Source: Micromonospora sp. NBC_00389
Lineage (GTDB): Bacteria > Actinomycetota > Actinomycetes > Mycobacteriales > Micromonosporaceae
Reading direction: 5' to 3'
Assembly: GCF_036059255.1 (NCBI RefSeq)
Contig: NZ_CP107947.1
Span: 496,001 to 560,000, forward strand
Length of the DNA stretch: 64,000 nt
Shown here: piece after piece, positions 55,186 to 62,757 of the stretch
Position numbering within the stretch: position 1 is the stretch's first letter
Layout: every line of letters begins with the position of its first letter
Made by a program: the position numbers and the translations under genes
The notes under the pieces: generated by a model
Seen by the model: the letters and a program-made list of their open reading frames with translations, nothing else
Database searches by the model: none
What the model was told of the DNA's origin: nothing

Positions 55186-55301
55186 GCTCCGCTCACCCGT
55201 GTCCGGGCATAGGTCATCGACACCGCGCCACCCCCGTGTTGACCGGCCTTCCCCCTGAGGGATTCACATTCGCCGATCGATCGTCGCTCTGCGAGACCCA
55301 A

Positions 55302-55330
55302 TTCTTACGGTGCGCATCGATGAGCGTCAA
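55302..55330 (-). promoter_or_regulatory. Promoter of the Mau-like operon
   Basis: On the minus strand TTGACG (55325-55330), 17 bp, TAAGAA (55302-55307), followed by a leader of about 110 nt to the MauE-like ATG. This is the clearest sigma-70-like promoter of the accessory regions. Confidence 0.7.
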
Positions 55331-55383
55331 GGTTCACGGGAAGGCTTATTTGCTGTGGTCGATTCCTCTGGCCGCCCATCCCA

Positions 55384-55500
55384 TCCGGCGTGGATGTCGC
55401 GCCGCGCGCCTTCGACGACAACCACAACCGGGTCGCCCGGCGGCTCCCACACCACACCCGCCGAGCCGGGCCGTCCGATGAACTAATCGGGCGGTCAGTC
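55384..55500 (+). pseudogene. Decayed copy of the DUF1707 gene start
   Basis: TCCGGCGTGGATGTCG is identical to the bases around the start of the DUF1707 gene at 51429. Similarity continues with few changes through GACGAC.ACC.CAACCGGGT, then fades. Translated: MDVAPRAFDDNHNRV against MDVELRASDDDRNRV, then remnants of the H-T...G...D-E pattern. No membrane helix follows and the -10 box is lost. It lies in the 400-bp gap before the DUF4142 gene, which otherwise holds only the Mau-like promoter. Confidence 0.75.
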
Positions 55501-55587
55501 CGTACCAGTGGACGGACGGGCAGCCGGCAGGGGTGCGGCTGCCCGGTCCAGACGCGTATCGGTCGGGACCGAGGAGGCACCGCAGAC

Positions 55588-56328
55588 ATGGCACCGCTCA
55601 GATCCGCCCGTCGCCGGCTGGGCAACCGGACCCACCGGGCGGCGATGTTGCTCATCGCCATCGTCGCGGGGGTCGGTGTCCTGCCCGGCGTGGCCGTCGC
55701 CGCGCCCGCCGGCGGGCAGCAGCTCAACGCCGCCGACATGACCCTGCTCAACGGCGTACGGCTGGCCGGACTGTGGGAGATGCCGGCCGGTCAGATGGCC
55801 GCCGAGAAGGGGCAGTCGGCCAAGGTCCGGGAGATCGGCGCGGGCATCGCCAACGAGCACCAGGAACTCGACCAGCTCGTCGTGAACGCCGCCAACAAGC
55901 TGGGCGCGACCATCCCGAGCGAGCCGACCGCCGAGCAGAAGGGCTGGCTGTCGGAGATGCAGAAGGCCTCCGGCGCCCGGTTCGACCAGATCTTCGTCAC
56001 CCGGCTCCGAGTGGCTCACGGCAAGATCTTCCCGGTGATCGGCGCGGTACGGGCCAGCACCCGGGACGCCACCGTCCGCAAGCTCTGCGACGACGCCAAC
56101 GGGTTCGTGATGCACCACATGCAGATGCTGGAGAGCACCGGGCTGGTCCGCTGGCCCGAGCTGCCACCGGCGGCGCTGCCCGCCCCCGGCAACGACGGCC
56201 TGCTCGCCGCCGCCGCGGCGAACACCGGCCCACAGGTCGGCGTCAGCAGCACCGTCGTCTGGCTGGTCTTCCTCGCCGCGCTGGGCACCGGCGGGATCGC
56301 CACCTACCGGATGCTGCGCCGCACCTGA
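55588..56328 (+). CDS. Secreted DUF4142 (ferritin-like) membrane-tethered protein
   Basis: 246 aa. A signal peptide (about 1-38, ending AVAAPAG) precedes a four-helix DUF4142 domain (about 45-185) with NADMTLLNGVRLAGLWE-type first helix, KVREIGAGIANEHQELD and VMHHMQMLES. Several His/Glu in these helices suggest a ferritin-like bundle, but metal binding is unproven. A membrane helix near the C-terminus (about 222-241) anchors it outside. GAGGAGG lies 10 nt before the ATG at 55588. It is divergent from the Mau-like operon and convergent with the ABC exporter, ending 3 bp from it. Function unknown. Confidence 0.88.
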   Translation: MAPLRSARRRLGNRTHRAAMLLIAIVAGVGVLPGVAVAAPAGGQQLNAADMTLLNGVRLAGLWEMPAGQMAAEKGQSAKVREIGAGIANEHQELDQLVVNAANKLGATIPSEPTAEQKGWLSEMQKASGARFDQIFVTRLRVAHGKIFPVIGAVRASTRDATVRKLCDDANGFVMHHMQMLESTGLVRWPELPPAALPAPGNDGLLAAAAANTGPQVGVSSTVVWLVFLAALGTGGIATYRMLRRT

Positions 56329-56331
56329 CCA

Positions 56332-58137
56332 CTAGTCGCGGGCTGGGCCGGCGGCCGGATCGGTGCCGGGCTGGTGCCAGGAGCGCCACAGCGCGGCGTA
56401 CGAACCGCCGGCCGCCACCAGCTCCTCGTGCGGGCCCAGCTCGGTGATCCGGCCGTCCTCCACCACCGCCACCCGGTCGGCGTCGTGCGCCGAGAAGAGC
56501 CGGTGCGCGATGGCGATCACGGTACGGCCGGCCAGCACGGCGGCCAGGGAGCGTTCCAGCTCCCGGGCCGCGCGCGGGTCGATCAGTGAGGTCGCCTCGT
56601 CCAGCACCAGGGTGTGCGGGTCAGCCAGCACCAGCCGGGCCAGCGCCACCTGCTGCGCCTGCGCCGGGGAGAGCGGGTGGCCACCGGCACCGACCACGGT
56701 GTCCAGCCCGTCGGGCAGCGCCTCGGCCCACTCCAGGGCGGCCACCGCGGCGAGCGCCGCCCGCACCTGCGCCGGGTCGGCGCCCGGACGGACCATGGCC
56801 ACGTTCTCGCGCAGCGGCCCGATGAAGACGTGGTGCTCCTGGGTGACCAGCGCGACGTGCGAACGCAGCTCGTCCAACGGCAGCTCGTCCAGCCGACGAC
56901 CGGCCACGGTCACCGAGCCGCTGCGCGGGGCGTGCACCCCGGCCAGCAGCCGACCCAGGGTGGACTTGCCGGCGCCGGACGGCCCGACCATGGCCAGCTT
57001 CTCCCCCGGCCGCGGCACCAGGGTCACGCCGTGCAGGACGTCCCGTCCCGTCCGGTACGCGTACCGGACGTCCCGGGCGACGAGCTGCTCCGGGCCGGCG
57101 TCGGAGGACGCGGTCCGAGCCGGCGCGCCGCCGTCGGCCGGCGCGGCAGTGGGAGTCTCACCGGTGCGGACCACCCCGAGCAGGCGGGCCATCGAGGCGC
57201 CGCCCACCTGGAGCTCGTCCAACCAGGAGAGCAGCCGGTCGACCGGGTCCACCAACTGCTGCACGTAGAGAGTGGCAGCGGTGACCTGACCGAGGCTGGC
57301 CCAGCCCCGCAGGTAGAACCAGCCGCCGATCAGCAGCGTGGCGACCACCGGCACCACGTACCCGATCTCGGCCACCGGGAAGAAGACGGTCCGCAGGTAG
57401 AGGGTGTACCGCTCGGCCCCGTACGACCGGCGGATGTCCGCGTCGGTGCGGGCCCGGCGGCGCGCCTGCTGCCGCAGTGCCTCGGTGGTCCGCGAACCCT
57501 CGACGGTCTCGCTGATCCCGTCGGTGATGTCCGAGTAGGCGGCGTTCTCCCGCAGGTAGCCGGCGGGGGCGCGGCGCAGGTACCAGCGGGTGCCGGCCAA
57601 GAGCAGCGGCACCGCCAGCAGGCAGGGCAACGCGAGCAGCGGACCGATCAGCAGCAGCGCGCCGACGATGAAGCCGGAGGTGACCACCGCGATCAACGTT
57701 TCGGGCACCGCCAGGCGCACGGTACGGGACAGCGCGGAGACGTCCCGGGACGTCCGGGTGAGCAGATCCCCGGTGCCGGCTCGTTCGACTGTGGCCAGCG
57801 GCAGGTCGAGGATCCGGTCCACGAACTCCTCGCGCAGCTCGGCGAGGACGCGCTCACCGAGCCGGGACGACGCCAGGTGGGCGAACCGGACCAGCACCGA
57901 CTGAGCCAGCACGAACCCGGCGATCAGCAGCGCGATCCGGTCCACGGTGGACTGCACGACACCCTGGGAGATGCCCTGCACCAGGTCGCCGAGCAGCCGT
58001 GGGGCGACCAGCCCGGCGGCGGCGGCCAGCGCGTGCAGGCCGAGCGCGAGGGCCAGCGCGCGCGGGTGCCGGCGGACCAGCGTCCGCGCGTACCGGCGGA
58101 CCTGCCGCGCGTCGGCGACCGGCAGTGCGGTGGCCAT
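56332..58137 (-). CDS. ABC exporter half-transporter with active Walker A
   Basis: 601 aa: six-helix exporter domain (about 20-315) fused to a nucleotide-binding domain (about 355-585). Walker A GPSGAGKST and Walker B LVLDEATSLID with catalytic Glu are intact; H-loop AIAHR. The signature loop is degenerate: LSPAQ instead of LSGGQ. Start ATG at 58137 overlaps the previous gene's stop by 1 bp (TGATG). It dimerises with the product of 58137-59837, whose nucleotide domain has complementary defects. Cargo unknown; peptides, lipids or drugs are all handled by this family. Confidence 0.93.
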   Translation of the reverse strand: MATALPVADARQVRRYARTLVRRHPRALALALGLHALAAAAGLVAPRLLGDLVQGISQGVVQSTVDRIALLIAGFVLAQSVLVRFAHLASSRLGERVLAELREEFVDRILDLPLATVERAGTGDLLTRTSRDVSALSRTVRLAVPETLIAVVTSGFIVGALLLIGPLLALPCLLAVPLLLAGTRWYLRRAPAGYLRENAAYSDITDGISETVEGSRTTEALRQQARRRARTDADIRRSYGAERYTLYLRTVFFPVAEIGYVVPVVATLLIGGWFYLRGWASLGQVTAATLYVQQLVDPVDRLLSWLDELQVGGASMARLLGVVRTGETPTAAPADGGAPARTASSDAGPEQLVARDVRYAYRTGRDVLHGVTLVPRPGEKLAMVGPSGAGKSTLGRLLAGVHAPRSGSVTVAGRRLDELPLDELRSHVALVTQEHHVFIGPLRENVAMVRPGADPAQVRAALAAVAALEWAEALPDGLDTVVGAGGHPLSPAQAQQVALARLVLADPHTLVLDEATSLIDPRAARELERSLAAVLAGRTVIAIAHRLFSAHDADRVAVVEDGRITELGPHEELVAAGGSYAALWRSWHQPGTDPAAGPARD

Positions 58138-59837
58138 CAGTCCTCCTCCCGGCTGACCGTCGCCCGGTAGCGCGGCTCGCCGTCCAGCAGCTCGGCGTGT
58201 GTCCCCTCGGCCACCACCTTGCCGTCCTCCACGAAGATCACCCGGTCGGCCCGGCCGAGCACCAGCGGGCTGGTGGTGCAGACCAGGGTGGTCCGGCCCG
58301 CGCGGGCCGGACCCAGCCGCTGCGCGATCCGGGCCTCGGTGTGCGCGTCGACCGCGCTGGTCGGTTCGACCAGCAGCAGCGTCTCCGGGTCGGCGACCAG
58401 CGCACGGGCCAACCGCAGCCGCTGCCGCTGCCCGCCGGAGAACTCCCGGCCGCGCTCGGCCACCGCACTGTCCAGCCCGTCCGGCAGCGCCTCGACGATG
58501 TCCGTCGCGCTCGCTGCGGCCAGCGCCGCGCCGAGCACCGCGTCGTCGCCCCGATCGTGCGGGTCCAGCTCCGCCCGGAGCGGGCCGGTGAACAGATGTG
58601 CGTCGTTGTCGGCCACCAGGATCCGCCCGCGCACCGTCGCCAGTGCCAGCGCCCGCAGCGGTACGCCGTGCAGCGTGGCATCCGAATCGGTGTACCGGCC
58701 GAGCCGGTCCACGATCGCCACCGCGTCCTCGGGGGCGGCGGTCGCCAACGCGGTGAACCGCCCCGGCCGCAGCACCACCCCGGACTCTGGATCGGCCAGC
58801 TCACCCGGCCCGTCCGGCAGCGCCACCGGCCGCGCCGGGTCGACCAGCTCCGGGGTGAGCTGCAGCAACCGGACCACCCGGCGGGCCGACACGTGCCCCC
58901 GGGTCAGCTTGTCGACCGCCTCGGTCAGGTTGCGCAGCGGGCTGACGAGGAACGCGGTGTAGCCGTAGAAGGCCACCAGTTGCCCGGCGCTGATCTGGCC
59001 CTGCAACGCGAACCGCGCACCCAGCCAGGTCACCAGCACCAGGAAGGCCCCGGGCAGCAGCACCTGCGCCGCCTCCAACAGCGACTCCACCCGGGCCACC
59101 CGCAGGCCGCGCGTACGCAACTCCTGCGACCGGGTCCGGTAGTGGGCGGAGAGCACCGGCTCGCCGCCGACACCCCGCAGCACCCGCAGCCCGGAGACGA
59201 TGTCGCCGGCCCGGGTGGTCAGCGCCCCCTCCGCATCCCGGTACGCCTGCTGCTGGCGGTGCAGCGGCCGGATGAGCAGCGCCACCACCGCCATCAGCAC
59301 CGGTACGCCGAGCACCACGACCAGCCCGAGCGGCACCGAGGCGTTCAACAGGATCACCGCGACGGTGACGATCGCGACCAGCGATCCGGTGCCTCGGGCG
59401 GTGATGTCGATGGCGCTCCCGATCTGGCCGATGTCGGCCGTGCCGATGCTCACCACCTCGCCGGCGGCCACCCGACGGGGCAGCGCGGCGCCGAGCCGGT
59501 TCGCCGCCCCCACGGTCAACTGCACCGTCCGGAACGCCCCGGCCAGCCAGTTGTGCACCGCGAAACGATGCCGCAGGATCCCGGCGACCGCCTGAAGCAC
59601 GCCCAGCCCGAACAGCACGAGACCCCAGGTGAGCAAAGAGCCCTCGTCGCGGTGGGCAAGCCCGTCGACAGCACGACCGACGGCGGCCGGCATCAGCGCC
59701 TGGGCCACCATCCACACCACACCGAGTGCGATGCCGCCGGTGAACAGCCGCTTGTGCCGGCTGGCCAACCAGATCAGGTAGCGGGTCGGCGACCGGGAAT
59801 CGGGTACGCCGGGTTCGCCGGCCAGTGAGAAGCGCAT
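58137..59837 (-). CDS. ABC exporter half-transporter with degenerate Walker A
   Basis: 566 aa: exporter membrane domain (about 20-310) and nucleotide-binding domain (about 340-560). The expected Walker A is replaced by ALATAAPEDAVAI, with no GKS/T. Walker B reads LLLVEPTSAVD (Val for the Asp before Glu). The signature [15 protein letters not shown] is perfect. It therefore should supply the signature to a competent ATP site formed with the partner's Walker A, while the other site is dead. First gene of the pair; weak RBS, with TAGCGT 9 nt before the ATG as a possible -10. Confidence 0.93.
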   Translation of the reverse strand: MRFSLAGEPGVPDSRSPTRYLIWLASRHKRLFTGGIALGVVWMVAQALMPAAVGRAVDGLAHRDEGSLLTWGLVLFGLGVLQAVAGILRHRFAVHNWLAGAFRTVQLTVGAANRLGAALPRRVAAGEVVSIGTADIGQIGSAIDITARGTGSLVAIVTVAVILLNASVPLGLVVVLGVPVLMAVVALLIRPLHRQQQAYRDAEGALTTRAGDIVSGLRVLRGVGGEPVLSAHYRTRSQELRTRGLRVARVESLLEAAQVLLPGAFLVLVTWLGARFALQGQISAGQLVAFYGYTAFLVSPLRNLTEAVDKLTRGHVSARRVVRLLQLTPELVDPARPVALPDGPGELADPESGVVLRPGRFTALATAAPEDAVAIVDRLGRYTDSDATLHGVPLRALALATVRGRILVADNDAHLFTGPLRAELDPHDRGDDAVLGAALAAASATDIVEALPDGLDSAVAERGREFSGGQRQRLRLARALVADPETLLLVEPTSAVDAHTEARIAQRLGPARAGRTTLVCTTSPLVLGRADRVIFVEDGKVVAEGTHAELLDGEPRYRATVSREED

Positions 59838-59930
59838 AGCGGCTTGACGCTAGGCGGCCGGCAGCGGACCGGCGAACCAATTACCGCCCGGAGGTGCCGC
59901 GGCTCACGGCTGACACCGAGCCCGACGGGG

Positions 59931-60185
59931 TCAGCGGTCGACCTGGGTGAAGTCCCAGGAGTGCGGGGCGCGGGCCACCAGCAACGCGGGCGGCTCGGGC
60001 AGTGGGCGCGGGTTGCTGCGCCACTTGGAGATGACCACCACCCGGTGGTCGGTGGAGGAGAAGACCTCGCTGGACACGTACAGCGGGTCGTGCTCCAACT
60101 CGGGCAGGGCGGTGTCACACACCCAGGTGATCAGGTCGGCGACGCCGTACGCCTCCGCGCGTGCCTCCCACATCCGCACGATCAT
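59931..60185 (-). CDS. Small ABM-like (dimeric alpha-beta barrel) protein
   Basis: 84 aa from ATG at 60185 (MIVRMWEARAEAYGVADLITWV), a typical N-terminus of the antibiotic-biosynthesis-monooxygenase fold; strand VVVISKWRS follows. A GTG at 60203 overlapping the tsaD stop (GTGA) would add six residues and couple it to tsaD. No active-site signature is obvious. It sits downstream of tsaD on the same strand, possibly as the last gene of the tsaB-rimI-tsaD run. Function unknown. Confidence 0.75.
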   Translation of the reverse strand: MIVRMWEARAEAYGVADLITWVCDTALPELEHDPLYVSSEVFSSTDHRVVVISKWRSNPRPLPEPPALLVARAPHSWDFTQVDR

Positions 60186-60199
60186 GTCCCTCGCCCCCG

Positions 60200-61246
60200 T
60201 CACACGCTGACCGTGGTGAGCGGCAGCGCCGAATCAGCCGGCAGGTCCAGCCGGCTCGGGGCGACCCCCGCAGCGACCAGGTGCGAACCGAGCGCGGCCA
60301 CCATCGCCCCGTTGTCGGTGCACAGCTTCGGCCGAGGCACCCGGACCCGGATGCCGTACTTCTCGGCCCGCTGTTCGGCCATCGCCCGCAGCCGCGAATT
60401 GGCCGCCACTCCCCCACCGATCACCAGGGTCTCGATCCCGTTCGCCCGGCAGGCGGCGAGCGCCTTGGTGGTCAGCACGTCGCAGACCGCCTCCTGGAAC
60501 GACGCGGCCACGTCGGGCACCGGCACCGACTCACCGGCGCGCTGCCGCGCCTCGACCCAGCGGGCCACCGCCGTCTTCAGCCCCGAGAACGAGAAGTCGT
60601 ACCGATGCGCGGCGAGATCCTTCGCGGCGGTCAGGCCACGCGGGAAGGCGATCGCGGCGGCGTCCCCGGCCCGCGCCTCGCGGTCGATGGGCGGGCCGCC
60701 CGGAAACGGCAGCCCGAGCAGCCGGGCGACCTTGTCGAACGCCTCACCGGCCGCGTCGTCGATGGTGGCGCCGAGCGGGGTGACGCCCCGGGCCAGGTCG
60801 TCGATCAGCAGGAGAGACGAGTGCCCGCCGGAGACCAGCAGCGCGATTGCGGGTTCGGGCAGCGGGCCGTGCTCCAGGGTGTCCACCGCGACGTGCGCGG
60901 CGAGGTGGTTGACGCCGTACACCGGCTTCTCGGCGGCGAGCGCGTACCCCTTGGCGGCGGCGACGCCGACCAGCAGCGCGCCGGCCAGCCCGGGGCCGGA
61001 GGTGACCGCGATCGCGTCGATGTCGGCCAGGGTGACCCCGGCTTCGCGCAGTGCCCGGTCCATGGTCGGCACGATGGCCTCCAGGTGGGCCCGGCTGGCC
61101 ACCTCGGGCACCACTCCCCCGAACCGGGCGTGCTCCTCGACGCTGGAGGCGAGCGCGTCGGCCAGCAGGGTGTGCCCCCGCACGATGCCGACGCCGGTCT
61201 CGTCGCAGGAGGTCTCGATGCCCAGGATCAGCGGTTCGTCAGCCAT
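60200..61246 (-). CDS. tsaD: tRNA N6-adenosine threonylcarbamoyltransferase TsaD
   Basis: Transfers the threonylcarbamoyl group to A37 of ANN-decoding tRNAs, with TsaB as partner; cytoplasmic, 348 aa. ASKHA fold: [13 protein letters not shown] at the N-terminus, the metal-binding pair His114/His118 (NHLAAH), the phosphate loop [27 protein letters not shown], and [14 protein letters not shown] at 61246 overlaps the rimI stop by 8 bp. The tsaB-rimI-tsaD order is conserved across actinobacteria. Confidence 0.97.
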   Translation of the reverse strand: MADEPLILGIETSCDETGVGIVRGHTLLADALASSVEEHARFGGVVPEVASRAHLEAIVPTMDRALREAGVTLADIDAIAVTSGPGLAGALLVGVAAAKGYALAAEKPVYGVNHLAAHVAVDTLEHGPLPEPAIALLVSGGHSSLLLIDDLARGVTPLGATIDDAAGEAFDKVARLLGLPFPGGPPIDREARAGDAAAIAFPRGLTAAKDLAAHRYDFSFSGLKTAVARWVEARQRAGESVPVPDVAASFQEAVCDVLTTKALAACRANGIETLVIGGGVAANSRLRAMAEQRAEKYGIRVRVPRPKLCTDNGAMVAALGSHLVAAGVAPSRLDLPADSALPLTTVSV

Positions 61247-61721
61247 GGTCGTGTGGTCCGTCCCCGGTCGGCTCGGCGACGCGCTGCATGACCAACGCGT
61301 CGGTGTTGCTCGGTTGGTAGTAGCCGCGCCGCACCCCGATCGGCTCGAACCCGTACGTCGCGTAGAGCCGCTGGGCGGGGGCGTTGTCCACGGCGACCTC
61401 CAGCAGGGTGCTGCGCACACCGCGCCGGGCGGCCTCGGCGAGCAACTCCTCCAGCAGGGCACGGCCGACGCCGCGCCGCTGGGCGTCGCGGCGGACCGCG
61501 ATGTTCTGCACCCACACCTCGTCCGGCGGAGCCCCGGCGAGCCCGGCGTAGCCGAGCACCGTGCCGTCGGCATCAATGGCTACCCGGTAGTGGTGCCGGT
61601 TGGCCAGCTCGTTCCAGAACATCGCCGGCGACCACTGCTCAGCGCCGAAGAGGTCCGCCTCGATCGGCAGCACCTGGTCGATGTGCCACCAGCGGAACCG
61701 CTCCAGCCGCACCGCCGTCAC
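61239..61721 (-). CDS. rimI: Ribosomal protein alanine N-acetyltransferase
   Basis: GNAT acetyltransferase, 160 aa, expected to acetylate the N-terminal Ala of ribosomal protein S18 and possibly other proteins. Acetyl-CoA-binding motif [19 protein letters not shown]; substrate region [25 protein letters not shown] at 61721 with GAGGG 7 nt upstream. Sits between tsaB and tsaD and overlaps tsaD by 8 bp. Confidence 0.95.
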   Translation of the reverse strand: MTAVRLERFRWWHIDQVLPIEADLFGAEQWSPAMFWNELANRHHYRVAIDADGTVLGYAGLAGAPPDEVWVQNIAVRRDAQRRGVGRALLEELLAEAARRGVRSTLLEVAVDNAPAQRLYATYGFEPIGVRRGYYQPSNTDALVMQRVAEPTGDGPHDHG

Positions 61722-61776
61722 GGTGTGCCCTCGGTTCGCGACTGCGGGGCTCGCAACCCCGGCTCACTCCTCGCGC

Positions 61777-62454
61777 TCACGGGAGGACCGGTTTGTGGCT
61801 GGTCGCCGCCACGGCGTCCGGGCGGCGCAGGTAGAGCGGGGTGAGCCGCTCGGTGGGCGCCCCGGCCCGGATCCGCTCGGCGGCGAGCAGCGCCAGCACG
61901 GTGGCGTCCGGGTAGCGCGGCTCCACCCGGACCGGCAGACCGAGCGTGTCCGCGTACCGGTGGGCACCATCACCCACCGCAACCGTCGCCCCCAGCTCCC
62001 GGGCGCGGGCGGCGGCGACCGCCGGCGCGGACACCTCGGGTCCGACGATCCGCTGGCCAGCGCCGTCGTAGACGGCCCAGTAGAGCTCCTTGCGGCGAGC
62101 GTCGCTGGCGGCCAGCACCGGCTCGCCGGCCGCCGCCGGGTAGCCGATCCCATCCAGGGAGCAGACGCCGTACGTGGGGATGCCGAGCACCTGGCCCATG
62201 GTGGCGGCGGTGACCAGGCCGACCCGCAGCCCGGTGAACGGCCCCGGGCCGAGCCCGGTGACAATCGCACCCAGGTCGCGCGGGCGCGCGTCAACATCGG
62301 CGAGGACCGCGTCAACCTGAGGCGCGAGCAGTTCGCCGTGGGCGCGGGCGTCGACCGTGCACCGGTGCGCTCGGGACGCCACACCGTCCGCCGAGACCTC
62401 CACCAGCGCCGCGGTCACCGCGGGGGTCGAGCTGTCCACCACGAGTACGAGCAC
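61777..62454 (-). CDS. tsaB: tRNA threonylcarbamoyladenosine biosynthesis protein TsaB
   Basis: 225 aa paralogue and partner of TsaD in t6A formation. LVVDSSTPAVTAALV and the conserved GLGPGPFTGLRVGLVTA motif are present; the metal-binding His residues of TsaD are absent, as expected. GTG at 62454 lacks an RBS; TAGGCT (62463-62468 on the minus strand) lies 8 nt upstream, so a leaderless start is likely. First gene of the tsaB-rimI-tsaD run. Confidence 0.95.
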   Translation of the reverse strand: MLVLVVDSSTPAVTAALVEVSADGVASRAHRCTVDARAHGELLAPQVDAVLADVDARPRDLGAIVTGLGPGPFTGLRVGLVTAATMGQVLGIPTYGVCSLDGIGYPAAAGEPVLAASDARRKELYWAVYDGAGQRIVGPEVSAPAVAAARARELGATVAVGDGAHRYADTLGLPVRVEPRYPDATVLALLAAERIRAGAPTERLTPLYLRRPDAVAATSHKPVLP

Positions 62455-62686
62455 GGTATGCCAGCCTAGCCGCCCCGCCCGCCGCCCCGGTCACGCCCCG
62501 CCCCGCACACAGCACCGCCCCGGCCCGACCACCGCCCCGACTACCGACGCGGCCGGGCGCGGTTCAGCGTGGGCCGGCGACGGCGTACCCGGCCGGCAGC
62601 ACATCCGCCGATGAGCGTGATACCTGTGAGTCATATTTATGGGTCTTGTGTCGTGTTAGTGGGTGGTGGTGGGGGCTGGTGACGGC

Positions 62687-62757
62687 GCATGCCGTTGTTC
62701 CGTTGGAGTTTTCGACCTGCGAAAGTGCGAAAACTTGGTGACGGAGCAACGGCATGC
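62687..62757 (+). promoter_or_regulatory. Hairpin masking the transposase RBS and start codon
   Basis: 62687-62714 (GCATGCCGTTG...GTTTTCG) pairs with 62728-62757, a nearly perfect long stem with a small internal asymmetry. The right arm contains the GGAG (62743-62746) and the ATG (62754). If transcription enters from outside, the arm would fold and block translation, a known way for insertion sequences to limit transposase. Confidence 0.7.
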
